Assembly (NCBI RefSeq): GCF_009739465.1
Contig: NZ_WHOM01000052.1
Coordinates: 57,600 to 110,750 of the forward strand
Length of the DNA: 53,151 nt
Direction of reading: 5' to 3'
From: Streptomyces apocyni
GTDB taxonomy: Bacteria > Actinomycetota > Actinomycetes > Streptomycetales > Streptomycetaceae
Program-made: the position numbers and the translations under genes
Notes under the pieces: model-generated
Database searches by the model: none
Told to the model about the DNA's origin: nothing
The model's input: the letters and a program-made list of their open reading frames with translations, nothing else
Shown: positions 15,923-23,491 of the stretch, in pieces
Position numbering within the stretch: position 1 is the stretch's first letter
Layout: each line of letters starts with the position of its first letter

Positions 15923-17637
15923 CGTCGACCACGGACACGCATCCCGCGGACGGCGGGGGAGCTGAGGCTGGGACTGGAGCTGGGATTGGGACTGGAGCTG
16001 GGCCTGGCGGCACTGCCTCCGCCCCCGCCCCCGCCACCGGTCCTGGCACCGCCTCGCTCACCCCCGTCTTCATCCAGCTGAAGCTCTCCCTGCTCCGCAA
16101 CGGCCTGCGGCAGTCCGGAGGCCGCCGCGCCGCCTACATCGCCTCGATCGTCTTCACCCTGCTGTTCGCCGCACTCCAGGTGCTGGGCCTGATCCTGCTG
16201 CGCGGCAACGAGCACGCGGCCACCATCGTCGTCCTCTCGATGGCCGTACTGGCACTCGGCTGGGCGTTCATGCCGCTGTTCTTCGCCAGCGGCGACGAGA
16301 CCCTGGACCCCACTCGCCTGGTGATGTTGCCGCTGCGCCCACAGCCGCTGGTACGGGCTCTGCTCGCGGCGTCCCTGGTCGGCATCGGCCCGTTCTTCAC
16401 GCTCTGCCTGGTGGCGGGCTCGGTGGTCACCGTGGCGCACGGTGCGGCTGCTGTGACGACGGGCGTGATCGCCGCCGTCCTCACCTTGCTGCTCTGCGTG
16501 ACCCTGTCCCGTACCATCGCCGCCGCCAACACCCGTCTGCTGACCAGCCGCAGGGGTCGCGACCTCGCCATGCTCAGCGGCGTGGTCATCGCGGTCGGCA
16601 TCCAGCTGGTGAACTTCGGCACGCAGCAGCTCAGCGAGGCCGGAGGGCTGGACCGGCTCGACCCGGTGGCCGATGTACTGAGCTGGGTCCCGCCCGCGTC
16701 CGCCTTCGGCGCGGTCGCGTCGGTGAACGACGGCGCGTACGCCACCGCGCTCGCCCAACTCGCCCTCTCAGCACTGGCCTTGGTGCTGCTGCTGACCCAC
16801 TGGACCCGCAGCCTCACCCGGCTGATGACCACACCGGACGGCTCCACGCTCCAAGCCGCCGAGCCCACCCGTGACAAGGCCCGCGCCGCCCACGGCCTCG
16901 CGCGCGTCCTGCCGCGCGGTCGCACCGGCACGGTCATCGAGCGCACCCTGCGCTATGCCTGGCGCGACCCGAAGACCAGGGCGGGCTGGGTGTCCTCGCT
17001 CGCCATCGGCCTGATCGTGCCCCTCTTCAACGCGCTCCAGGGCAACGGCTCGGTCTACCTGGCGTGCATGGCGGCCGGGATGCTCGGCGTGCTGATGTAC
17101 AACCAGTTCGGCCAGGACACCTCGGCCTTCTGGATGGTCGCCATGACCATCTCCTCGACGCGTGACGCATACGTCGAACTCCGCGGCCGCGCACTGGCGC
17201 TGCTCTACGTCACCTTGCCGTACACGACCCTGACCGTCGGCGCGACCGCGTGGGTCGTCGACGACTGGCAGTCGTTCCTCCCGGCCCTCGGGGTCTCCTT
17301 CGCCCTGCTCGGCGCGATGCTGGGCCTCGGATCGATGGCCTCGTACCTCGCTCCGTACTCCATCCCACAGGAGGGACACCGGAACGTGGCGCCCGGACAG
17401 GCCGGGATCTCCATCGCCTCCATCTTCGGCGGGATGATCGCGGCGGCCCTGCTGTGCGTACCGATGCTGGCCCTGACCATCTGGGTCTACGTCTCCGACT
17501 CCCACGCCTGGCTGTGGCTGCTGCTGCCGGTGGGCGCGCTGTACGGCACGGGGCTTACGTGGGCGGGCCTGCGGTTCGCGGCGCCTCGGGTGGCGGGGCG
17601 ACTGCCGGAGATCCTGGCGGCGGTGAGCCGAGGCTGA
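15919..17637 (+). CDS. ABC transporter permease
   Basis: A 572-residue polytopic membrane protein coupled to the preceding ATPase. A Gly/Ala/Thr-rich, disordered N-terminus of about 45 residues (alternating GTGAG/GAGIG) precedes roughly 10-12 hydrophobic helices, for example YIASIVFTLLFAALQVLGLI and IVVLSMAVLALGWAFMPLFF. It resembles ABC-2-like streptomycete permeases with one large membrane subunit. It ends 11 bases from the convergent RsbW-like gene. Confidence 0.88.
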   Translation: MTSTTDTHPADGGGAEAGTGAGIGTGAGPGGTASAPAPATGPGTASLTPVFIQLKLSLLRNGLRQSGGRRAAYIASIVFTLLFAALQVLGLILLRGNEHAATIVVLSMAVLALGWAFMPLFFASGDETLDPTRLVMLPLRPQPLVRALLAASLVGIGPFFTLCLVAGSVVTVAHGAAAVTTGVIAAVLTLLLCVTLSRTIAAANTRLLTSRRGRDLAMLSGVVIAVGIQLVNFGTQQLSEAGGLDRLDPVADVLSWVPPASAFGAVASVNDGAYATALAQLALSALALVLLLTHWTRSLTRLMTTPDGSTLQAAEPTRDKARAAHGLARVLPRGRTGTVIERTLRYAWRDPKTRAGWVSSLAIGLIVPLFNALQGNGSVYLACMAAGMLGVLMYNQFGQDTSAFWMVAMTISSTRDAYVELRGRALALLYVTLPYTTLTVGATAWVVDDWQSFLPALGVSFALLGAMLGLGSMASYLAPYSIPQEGHRNVAPGQAGISIASIFGGMIAAALLCVPMLALTIWVYVSDSHAWLWLLLPVGALYGTGLTWAGLRFAAPRVAGRLPEILAAVSRG

Positions 17638-17648
17638 CGCCCTGCGGT

Positions 17649-18038
17649 TCAGGGCCCGGTTGCCAGTTCACACCAGCCGGTCCTGCCCCGGGCCTGCTCC
17701 TCCTCGACGCCCCATCGCGGCGCGACGTCGTCGAGGAGGAGCAGGCCCCGGCTGGTCTCGTCCTCGATGCCGGGGCGACGCGGCACCGGTCCGGCGTGCG
17801 GCTCGGGGTCGGCGTGCGGCTCGGGGTCGGAGACCTCGACCCTCGTCCGCCCCTGCGCGCGGGCGACGCGTACGGAAACCGGGGTCCCCTCGCCAACGTG
17901 AGCGATCACGTTGGCGAGCAACTCGCTGAGGCAGAGCTCGGCTTCCGGGCACGGGACACCGAGATGCTCGCGCAGGGCACGGCGCGCTTCCGGGACGGCC
18001 TTCGGCAAGGCAAGCAACTCCATCGCGAACGGCCTCAC
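17649..18038 (-). CDS. RsbW-like ATP-binding protein (HATPase)
   Basis: A 129-residue GHKL ATPase resembling anti-sigma kinases. The N-box is CLSELLANVIAHVGEG (about residues 36-51), with G-box remnants EVSDPEPHAD and SRGLLLLDDVAPRWGV. I chose GTG 18038, which overlaps the upstream stop codon (GTGA) and has AAGGA upstream; ATG 18023 is an alternative. It is coupled to the small gene 18035-18244 and adjoins an XRE/DUF397 pair, the composition of WhiJ/AbaA-like clusters. Internal duplication DPEPHADPEPHAGP is visible. Confidence 0.85.
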   Translation of the reverse strand: MRPFAMELLALPKAVPEARRALREHLGVPCPEAELCLSELLANVIAHVGEGTPVSVRVARAQGRTRVEVSDPEPHADPEPHAGPVPRRPGIEDETSRGLLLLDDVAPRWGVEEEQARGRTGWCELATGP

Positions 18039-18244
18039 GCCGAGATGTCCTTCTTGGTCTTGCTGAGCGCCTCGGCGAAGGCGTGAGCCGTGGCGAGGTT
18101 GCAGTTGCCGAGGGCGATGAGATGGTCGGGCGTGAGCCAGTCGAGCCCGAGCGAGGGCAGCTTGATGCCGTGTTCCGCGAGCGCGGAGCGGAGCTGCTCC
18201 ACGCAGGTGGCGGTGTCGGTGGGAGTGCTGATGGGGGTGTCCAT
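18035..18244 (-). CDS. small conserved-type protein of a WhiJ/AbaA-like cluster
   Basis: A 69-residue soluble protein (MDTPISTPTDTATCVEQL at the start, ending ALSKTKKDISA). I do not recognise a named domain. Its ATG is preceded by GGAAGG nine bases upstream, its stop overlaps the RsbW-like start, and it diverges from the XRE regulator, whose promoter region (18245-18356) it shares. The context suggests a small partner in this regulatory cluster. Confidence 0.75.
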   Translation of the reverse strand: MDTPISTPTDTATCVEQLRSALAEHGIKLPSLGLDWLTPDHLIALGNCNLATAHAFAEALSKTKKDISA

Positions 18245-18356
18245 GAGGGACGCCTTCCTGTGCGCTGCGTGACGAATCCCTCACAGGTTGACGTGGTGCG
18301 GCGTACCGTAAAAGGGGTTCGGGCTCCACGAAGCGCATGGTGGAAGGCGGTCAACT

Positions 18357-19208
18357 GTGGCTGCGCGTAAGGACATCGACGGCTCAGCGAGCGTCCCCGA
18401 GTTCTACGGCAAGGAACTCCGCTGGAAGCGGGAGGAGTTGGGCCTCACCCTCCGGGAGACGGTCGAGGGCAGCTTCTACGGGCCGACGTACCTGAGCGAG
18501 ATCGAGCGCGGCCAGCGGCGCATGCCGAAGGATCTGGCGCACCATGTGGACCGGGTGCTGCGCACGGACGGGTTCTTCGGGCGGCGGTGTGAGGATGCGC
18601 GGAAGGCACGGAGGAGGGGGCACGCCGACTACTACGTGGAAGTCCTGGGCCAGGAAGAGCGTGCCGTGGAGATTCAGCACTGGGACCCTGCTCTGATCCC
18701 GGGGCCGTTGCAGCTGGAGCCGTACATTCGGGCAATTGTCCGTGCTGCACATCCATACGAGTCCGCGGACAAGACTGCGGCGAAAATCGCTGCTCGCCGT
18801 GAACGCGCCTGGGTCTACGAGGACCCGAAGGGGCCCGAGTCGTGGATTGTCCTGCACGAGTCGATTCTTCGACAGCCTCTCATCGGAGCCAACGAAATGG
18901 CGGAGCAGCTTGCTCACATCGTCGAGGTCGCTGGCCACCGTCGGTTCGTTCCACAGATCCTCCCGTGGAACGCTGGTGCGCATCCGTTCCTGACGGGCAC
19001 GACCAGATTCATGACCTTTGCCGACGCCCCGCCTCTGATGTACACCGAGGGCATGTATCACGGGGAGGTCGTCGATGATCCTGGGCTCGTGACGCGGTAC
19101 ATGAAGGCTTACGACCGCGTCAGGGCAGCCGCGCTGCCGCCGCAGACGTCCCTGAAGATGATCGAGGAGGCGGCCGAGTGTTACCGAAATGGCAGGGAAG
19201 GGGATTGA
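18357..19208 (+). CDS. XRE-family regulator with DUF5753 (WhiJ/Scr1-like)
   Basis: A 283-residue regulator. The N-terminal XRE helix-turn-helix (GKELRWKREELGLTLRETVE, then YLSEIERGQRRMPKDLAHHV) is at residues 18-70. A DUF5753 region begins near residue 88 (YYVEVLGQEERAVEIQHWDP) and includes PGPLQLEPYIRAI and FVPQILPWNAGAHPF. Such proteins are paired with DUF397 proteins and affect development in Streptomyces; some pairs are described as toxin-antitoxin-like. The GTG at 18357 has GGAAGG upstream. Its 3' end overlaps the DUF397 gene by 20 bases. Confidence 0.92.
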   Translation: MAARKDIDGSASVPEFYGKELRWKREELGLTLRETVEGSFYGPTYLSEIERGQRRMPKDLAHHVDRVLRTDGFFGRRCEDARKARRRGHADYYVEVLGQEERAVEIQHWDPALIPGPLQLEPYIRAIVRAAHPYESADKTAAKIAARRERAWVYEDPKGPESWIVLHESILRQPLIGANEMAEQLAHIVEVAGHRRFVPQILPWNAGAHPFLTGTTRFMTFADAPPLMYTEGMYHGEVVDDPGLVTRYMKAYDRVRAAALPPQTSLKMIEEAAECYRNGREGD

Positions 19209-19467
19209 TTTGAGGGCCGCAGTTCGGCGGAATGCCATCCACTCCAACGGCAACGGCGGGCACCGGGGCGAGGCCGCTGAGAACTTCCCCGGCGCCGGCC
19301 AGTGGCGCAAGTCCAGCTACAGCAACGCTGAAGGCGGCGACTGCGTCGAGGTAGCCGACGACCTCCCCGGGCTCGTCCCCGTCCGGGACTCCAAGCACCG
19401 CCACGGCCCGGTCCTCATGTTCCCCGCGACCGCCTGGGTCCCCTTCGTCACCCACCTCAAGGGGTAA
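19189..19467 (+). CDS. DUF397 protein
   Basis: A 92-residue protein whose second half is the DUF397 domain: WRKSSYSNAEGGDCVEVAD, then VPVRDSKHRHGPVLMF. It overlaps the XRE gene by 20 bases and is clearly its co-expressed partner. Start ATG 19189 lies in the end of the XRE gene; an in-frame start further in would remove only the variable N-terminus. Confidence 0.92.
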   Translation: MAGKGIDLRAAVRRNAIHSNGNGGHRGEAAENFPGAGQWRKSSYSNAEGGDCVEVADDLPGLVPVRDSKHRHGPVLMFPATAWVPFVTHLKG

Positions 19468-19560
19468 CCCGAAGGGGCCGGGGCAACGCCGTGGCCACCC
19501 AGTGTCCGTGAGGGTGCGGGGATGGCCGCCCTCTTGTCTCGATGGTCGCGGGGCCGGGCC

Positions 19561-19636
19561 GGGTGTCAAGGGCGCTCCCTACGGTCGCGTCGGCTGCGCC
19601 GATTCCGCTGTCGCTCCACCCTTGACACCCGACCCG
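19561..19636 (+). repeat. 71-bp inverted-repeat element, left copy
   Basis: Positions 19566-19636 match the reverse complement of 20793-20863 with three mismatches. The copy itself begins and ends with a 12-bp inverted repeat, GGGTGTCAAGGG (19561-19572) and CCCTTGACACCC (19619-19630), so it is palindromic-ended like a MITE or a structured transcript end. Confidence 0.9.
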
Positions 19637-19736
19637 TCCCCGCTATGCAGGCTGTGGGAGGACGGCCCAGGGGAGGCGGCGGCGGAGGTGGGGGAGTGGC
19701 GCGCGTCTCGCTGCCGGGTGCGGATGGGTTGTTGGG

Positions 19737-20060
19737 GCGCACGAGGGGGATGGGTGGTGCGACACCGGCTCAGCGTCTGCGGGTGGTGGGGGCCTGGTGT
19801 GCGCATGAGAGGGGCAGGGCGGTGTGACACCGGCTCAGCGGCTGCAGGCCGTGGGGGTGGCCGGTGCGCATGAGGGGGATGGGTGGTGCCGACCCGGCTC
19901 AGCGGCTGCGGGTCGTGGGGGCGGTCGGTGCGCGCGGAGGCTGAGTGGGTGGTGCTGCCCCGGCTTGGCGGCTGCGGGCTGGTGGGGGTGACCGGGCGCG
20001 CGAGTGGCGCGTGGGAGTGGCGCTCGGCCTGGCGGCCACCGGCCGGTGGGGCGTTGTGGT
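19737..20060 (+). repeat. left array of about 64-bp degenerate units
   Basis: Five units begin with GCGC(A/G)(T/C)(G/A) near 19737, 19801, 19866, 19930 and 19996, spaced 64-66 bases. The shared core is CCGGCTCAGCGGCTGCGGG followed by a G-run. The last unit is the most diverged. Confidence 0.8.
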
Positions 20061-20097
20061 GTGGGGCTGGTGGGGTCAGGTCGGGGAGGGAAGTGCG

Positions 20098-20148
20098 ACT
20101 TTGGTACACCAAAAGCCGGGCGAAAGGGGCGGCTTGCTGTACCAAAGT
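20098..20148. repeat. central long stem-loop
   Basis: ACTTTGGTACA (20098-20108) and TGTACCAAAGT (20138-20148) are exact complements. Inside them AAGCCG (20113-20118) pairs with CGGCTT (20129-20134). The AT content of the outer arms contrasts sharply with the surrounding sequence. Confidence 0.9.
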
Positions 20149-20426
20149 CTCCTTTTACGTCCGGCAGGGGTGGGATGGGGGCGCCGAGCAGCCCTCAGCT
20201 CGGCTCACCGGCCCTGGGCCCTGCCCTCGGCCTTTGCTCGGCGTCACGGGCTGGGTGTGGGCGGCGGCCGACAGCAGACCGCCGCGCCTCGGCCTCTGCC
20301 CCCTGCCGGCCTCCAGCCGGGGCCGCAGGCACCGACACAGGCAGGCCACACCCCAACGCCACCACTCGCATCCCGCAACCATCCGCAACTGTCAAGCCGG
20401 GCCCCCACACCCGACCCCACCGCTCA

Positions 20427-20692
20427 CGCGCCCGGCCAACCCCCCACCGTCCGTAGCCGCTAAGCCGGGGCAAGCACGCACCCACCCCTTCGTGCGCACC
20501 CGAAGCCCCCACAGCCTGCGGCCGCTGAGCCGGTGCCGCACCACCCACCCCCACTCGTGCGCACCCGCGCCCCCCACCGCCCGCAGCCGCTAAGCCGGGG
20601 CGGCACCACCTCGCCCCCTCGTGCGCACCGGACACCCCCACCAGCCGCAGCCGCTGAGCCGGTGTCGGGCCACCCACTTCCCTCGTGCGCCC
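20427..20692 (-). repeat. right array of about 64-bp units, inverted
   Basis: Units with the core CGCAGCCGCTGAGCCGG, the reverse complement of the left-array core, recur with GCGCAC marks near 20494, 20559, 20623 and 20687 and a more diverged unit from about 20427. Spacing is 64-65 bases. Confidence 0.8.
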
Positions 20693-20792
20693 CAACAACT
20701 AGTCCGCACCCGGCATGCAAACGCCCGCCGCCCCCTACCCGTCCCGCTGCCCTGCTTTTTGGGCCGCCCGGTGTACCTCAGCCTTGCGGGTC

Positions 20793-20868
20793 CGGGTCGG
20801 GTGTCAAGGGTGGAGCGGTAGCGGAATCGGCGGAGCCGACGCGACCGTAGGGAGCGCCCTTGATGCCC
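20793..20868 (-). repeat. 71-bp inverted-repeat element, right copy
   Basis: This is the reverse-orientation partner of the left element, with 68 of 71 positions identical by my reading. Its outer end is slightly changed (CCCTTGATGCCC instead of CCCTTGACACCC). Confidence 0.9.
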
Positions 20869-21017
20869 GGGCCGGACCTGCCATCATCGGACGGACCGGG
20901 CGGCCACCGGTGCCCACTGCGGTACTGGCCCACCACGACACCGACCCGCCCCCGCCCCAACCAACCCGGCTCACTTCGACGCTCCCCCGTTCAACGCCCA
21001 CCCCCTGGGGTGCGTGT

Positions 21018-21461
21018 TTATTGCGTCTCCGCCTCGAATGCCCGGGCGACAGCAAGGCTGTCCTCGTAGACGTGGTGGCGGGTGACGAGGCCGTCTTTGA
21101 TGGTGAGGTGCAGGGCGAATCGCGCGCGATACGCACGTCCGGTCGGCCGGGCGGTTTGGCGGATTTCGCCGAGCACGACCGCCTCGTCTCCGTCGATGAG
21201 GATGCGCTCGACCTCCGTCGCGACGTGTTCCGGAACGTGGTACTCGGCAAGCTCGCGATAGTGGGCGGCCGCGTCGGCTCGGGTGGACCGGCGACGGATC
21301 CACGGCGTGGCAGTGTGGCCGTGCTCAGCTTCCGGCCAGCTCAGTTTCCAATCGCCCCGCTCCGCGTACAGCTCGGAGATGCGCTCGGGGTCACCCTCGC
21401 CGATCCTGCGCAGCAGTTCCTCAACCACGGTGCGCGTGCTGGTAGGTGTGGCTATCGACAT
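21018..21461 (-). CDS. SnoaL/NTF2-like protein
   Basis: A 147-residue NTF2-fold protein: RTVVEELLRRIGEGDPERISELYAE at the start, a central RADAAAHYRELAEYHVPEHV and the C-terminal ALHLTIKDGLVTRHHVYED typical of SnoaL-like ketosteroid-isomerase relatives. It is probably a cytosolic small-molecule-binding or isomerase-like protein with unknown substrate. It stands alone, pointing towards the repeat region. Confidence 0.85.
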   Translation of the reverse strand: MSIATPTSTRTVVEELLRRIGEGDPERISELYAERGDWKLSWPEAEHGHTATPWIRRRSTRADAAAHYRELAEYHVPEHVATEVERILIDGDEAVVLGEIRQTARPTGRAYRARFALHLTIKDGLVTRHHVYEDSLAVARAFEAETQ

Positions 21462-21792
21462 GGCGAACCTCTCCCCTCCTGGTCCGCGCCTCGCCGACGC
21501 GGAGAGGCTGCCGATCTTGTCAGCGCGAACCTGCCGAGGCGATTACCTCTGGAGTAAGGCAAGCCCCTCCCAAGGTCCTGCAAAGGCGCAGGCGGTCGTG
21601 CGCGAAAACCAGTGGATCAGCGCCGCAGTGCGCCGCTACCGTGCTGCCGAGCCAAGTCGCCTAGGCAAGGACGTGCCGTTGTACACCCTGTGAGACCTCC
21701 CGAGAGCTGACGTGTCGCGCGTCGCGCATGTGCGCTGTGCCGCGCCGCGCTCCTTTTTGCTGCGGACTTCTCACTGAAACCGGTGTACCCCT
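21462..21792. other. 331-bp intergenic region
   Basis: This divergent gap between the SnoaL-like and DUF1062 genes holds no gene I can support. I see no clear operator, terminator or repeat in it. Confidence 0.4.
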
Positions 21793-22341
21793 GTGCTCAA
21801 TAGCTGGGTGGTCATGCCCACCTGCCTGCCTACCGTTCTCCGCCGTTGCCACGCGTGCGCGTCCGAGCGCTTCCGGGCGAACGGCAAATTTCGCGTCAAC
21901 GCGAACCACAAGCTCCTCGATGCCTGGCTCCTCGTGCTCTGTACCGCTTGCGGGGACACGGCGAAGCTCACGGTCTGGGAGCGGATGCATGTGCGCTCCG
22001 TACGAGCTGAGCTGTTGGATCGGATGCATGACAACGATCCTGGGCTGGCGGCTGAGTTGCTCAAGGACCCGGTTGTGCGGCGCCGTAATCGCATCGCCCT
22101 CGACTGGGCGGGCGCGTGGCGCCTCGACACGGGTGGGTCGGATCACCTGGACCGCGAGGTGATCGACGTTTCCGTCCGTTTCGCGGCGCGGATTCCTGTC
22201 CGGCCGGTCCGGCTGATCGCCGACGGTTGCGGTCTCTCGCGGGCCGAGGTGGAGCGACTGGTCGCGGAGGGGAAGATCGTTTCGGCGGTTCGGCTGAGCG
22301 GCAAGCTCTCCAGCGACTTCACCTTCACGCTCAAGCGCTGA
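21793..22341 (+). CDS. DUF1062 protein
   Basis: A 182-residue cytosolic protein of the DUF1062 family, function unknown. Two zinc-ribbon-like pairs, CHAC (near residue 19) and CTAC (near 50), flank the segment RFRANGKFRVNANHKLLDAWLL. A helical region NDPGLAAELLKDPVVRRRNRIALDW follows, and the C-terminal half (RPVRLIADGCGLSRAEVERLVAEGKI) looks like a short S4-like or HTH nucleic-acid-binding unit. GTG 21793 is chosen; ATG 21814 is the alternative. Confidence 0.82.
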   Translation: MLNSWVVMPTCLPTVLRRCHACASERFRANGKFRVNANHKLLDAWLLVLCTACGDTAKLTVWERMHVRSVRAELLDRMHDNDPGLAAELLKDPVVRRRNRIALDWAGAWRLDTGGSDHLDREVIDVSVRFAARIPVRPVRLIADGCGLSRAEVERLVAEGKIVSAVRLSGKLSSDFTFTLKR

Positions 22342-22352
22342 GCCTTCCTCGG

Positions 22353-22394
22353 GGCCAGGGCCCCCGTCCGGGGGCTCTGCCCGGGGCCCTGGCC
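22353..22394. terminator. bidirectional terminator hairpin
   Basis: GGCCAGGGCCCC (22353-22364) and GGGGCCCTGGCC (22383-22394) are exact 12-bp complements with an 18-base loop that can itself form a CCCCC/GGGGG stem. It lies between two genes that end towards each other (22341 and 22438). Confidence 0.8.
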
Positions 22395-22437
22395 TGAGCT
22401 CGGTACGGTCCGACCGTTGGGCGCCCTGGCGGCTGTC

Positions 22438-22914
22438 CTATCGGCGGAGCGCTGTCACCGCCACCACCAGTGAGAGAAGGCATAGTACGAGGCACAGCGG
22501 CGAGTAGACAGTGGAGTTCCAGCGCTGGAACTCCGCGGCGGCACCCGAGTTCATGAGGTAGCCGCCTGTGCCTCGGGCGAACATGACCACAGCGAAGGTG
22601 AACAGGCCTGTCAGCTGGAGCCAGTTGGGACCGATGCCTGGGATGGTGTCGTTGACCATGAGGGTCAGCACGCCGGAGCCGATCAGGGCGACGCCCACCA
22701 GGACGGAGGCCAGGGTGGGCGGCATCACGCCGTCGTCCGTGCCGGCGATCGTCTTGGTGAAGGTGACTGGGTCGTCCCAAGGCCAGGGCGTGAAAGCCCA
22801 GATGAAGTGGAATACGCCGATCACCACGAGTGTGAGGGTGAGGGCGGCAGCGGCAGCGGCTGCGTTGCTGATCACTGGTCCATCCGTTTGGCTGTCTGCC
22901 GTTTGTTCGTTCAC
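22438..22914 (-). CDS. DUF3995-like four-helix membrane protein
   Basis: A 158-residue integral membrane protein with four hydrophobic helices: AAAAAALTLTLVVIGVFHFI, LASVLVGVALIGSGVLTLMV, LQLTGLFTFAVVMFARG and LCLVLCLLSLVVAVTAL. The FHFIWAFTPWPW motif after helix 1 is typical of DUF3995 proteins, whose function is unknown. It starts at GTG 22914, four bases after the upstream gene's stop codon, so both form one operon controlled from 23459-23480. Confidence 0.82.
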   Translation of the reverse strand: MNEQTADSQTDGPVISNAAAAAAALTLTLVVIGVFHFIWAFTPWPWDDPVTFTKTIAGTDDGVMPPTLASVLVGVALIGSGVLTLMVNDTIPGIGPNWLQLTGLFTFAVVMFARGTGGYLMNSGAAAEFQRWNSTVYSPLCLVLCLLSLVVAVTALRR

Positions 22915-22918
22915 GTGC

Positions 22919-23419
22919 TCATGCCTGGGCTGACTTCCGTTTGTGTGCCTCGCGCAGCAGGAGCTGTGCCTCTCGGCGGTGTTTGCCGGACAGTGTTTGC
23001 CACAACGGGCGGGCGATGCGGTGGTGGTAGCGGGTCAGCGTGGCCATCGACACCTGCTGGCCGTCGGCCTGGATGACCAGGTGGGTGGTCAGCAGCCAGG
23101 ACGCTGCCTCCAGCCTGAGCCAGGTGCCGGTGTCACCGCGTTCCGCGATTCGCAGTCCGCCCACATGGTTCGGTGACGGCGTCCGCGCCAGACGGAATCT
23201 GAGCAGCCCGCCCAGGACGAACCGTCCGGCGCGGCTGCGGAACGCCTCCTCGAACGCGTCTCTGGCCCACTGCTCGGCCGACCTGTCGTCGTCCGCGTAC
23301 GTCATGGCGGTGAAGTCGACGTAGTGGGGGTGGATGAGGGTGCTGAGCGCGTGAATCGGCTTGGGAATGGAGCGCTGCTGGGTTATGAGCGGTGCGCTGC
23401 CATCCATGTCGTTCCGCAT
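22919..23419 (-). CDS. unrecognised protein divergent from a TetR gene
   Basis: A 166-residue soluble protein; I cannot assign a family with confidence. The middle (FVLGGLLRFRLARTPSPNHV, then RGDTGTWLRLEAASWLLTTHLVI) resembles the beta-rich segment of DUF2867-like proteins, and the C-terminus is basic. ATG 23419 has a strong GGAGGT eight bases upstream. It is the first gene of a two-gene operon with the DUF3995-like protein and shares a 72-bp promoter region with the TetR regulator, so it is the likely regulated target. Confidence 0.75.
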   Translation of the reverse strand: MRNDMDGSAPLITQQRSIPKPIHALSTLIHPHYVDFTAMTYADDDRSAEQWARDAFEEAFRSRAGRFVLGGLLRFRLARTPSPNHVGGLRIAERGDTGTWLRLEAASWLLTTHLVIQADGQQVSMATLTRYHHRIARPLWQTLSGKHRREAQLLLREAHKRKSAQA

Positions 23420-23458
23420 ACGCCCGACCTCCTTCGCTGTTTCCTCGCCCGCAAGGTA

Positions 23459-23480
23459 ACATACAGGCATGTATGTATGT
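23459..23480. promoter_or_regulatory. TetR-type operator (ACATAC-N6-GTATGT)
   Basis: ACATAC (23459-23464) and GTATGT (23471-23476) form an inverted repeat, with a second GTATGT at 23475-23480. It lies in the 72-bp gap between the divergent genes starting at 23419 and 23492. The sequence resembles AcrR/TtgR-class operators. It is probably bound by the adjacent TetR protein. Confidence 0.7.
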
Positions 23481-23491
23481 GGGGTTGTGTG

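Larger units (their letters stand above)
19468..21017. other. 1.55-kb gene-free region with a composite inverted repeat structure
   Basis: No frame in this stretch has a credible protein or ribosome site. It contains two 71-bp elements in opposite orientation (19566-19636, 20793-20863), five imperfect units of about 64 bp on the left, about five units of the same family in reverse on the right, and a long stem-loop between them (20098-20148). Genes on both sides point towards the region. The remaining sequence (20149-20420) is GC-rich with no visible motif. Confidence 0.75.

Noticed and set aside
19502..20593. Several overlapping open frames of 100-240 codons in the repeat region
   Set aside because: They have repeat-driven Pro/Arg/Gly/Ala composition, no ribosome sites and are open in several frames at once because of the high GC content.
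19737..20692. CRISPR-like array of regularly spaced repeats
   Set aside because: The repeats are about 64 bp, degenerate, contiguous without unique spacers, and reverse orientation halfway; no cas gene is near.
19561..20868. Insertion sequence bounded by inverted repeats
   Set aside because: There is no transposase-like frame, no target-site duplication that I can see, and the ends differ at the outermost bases.
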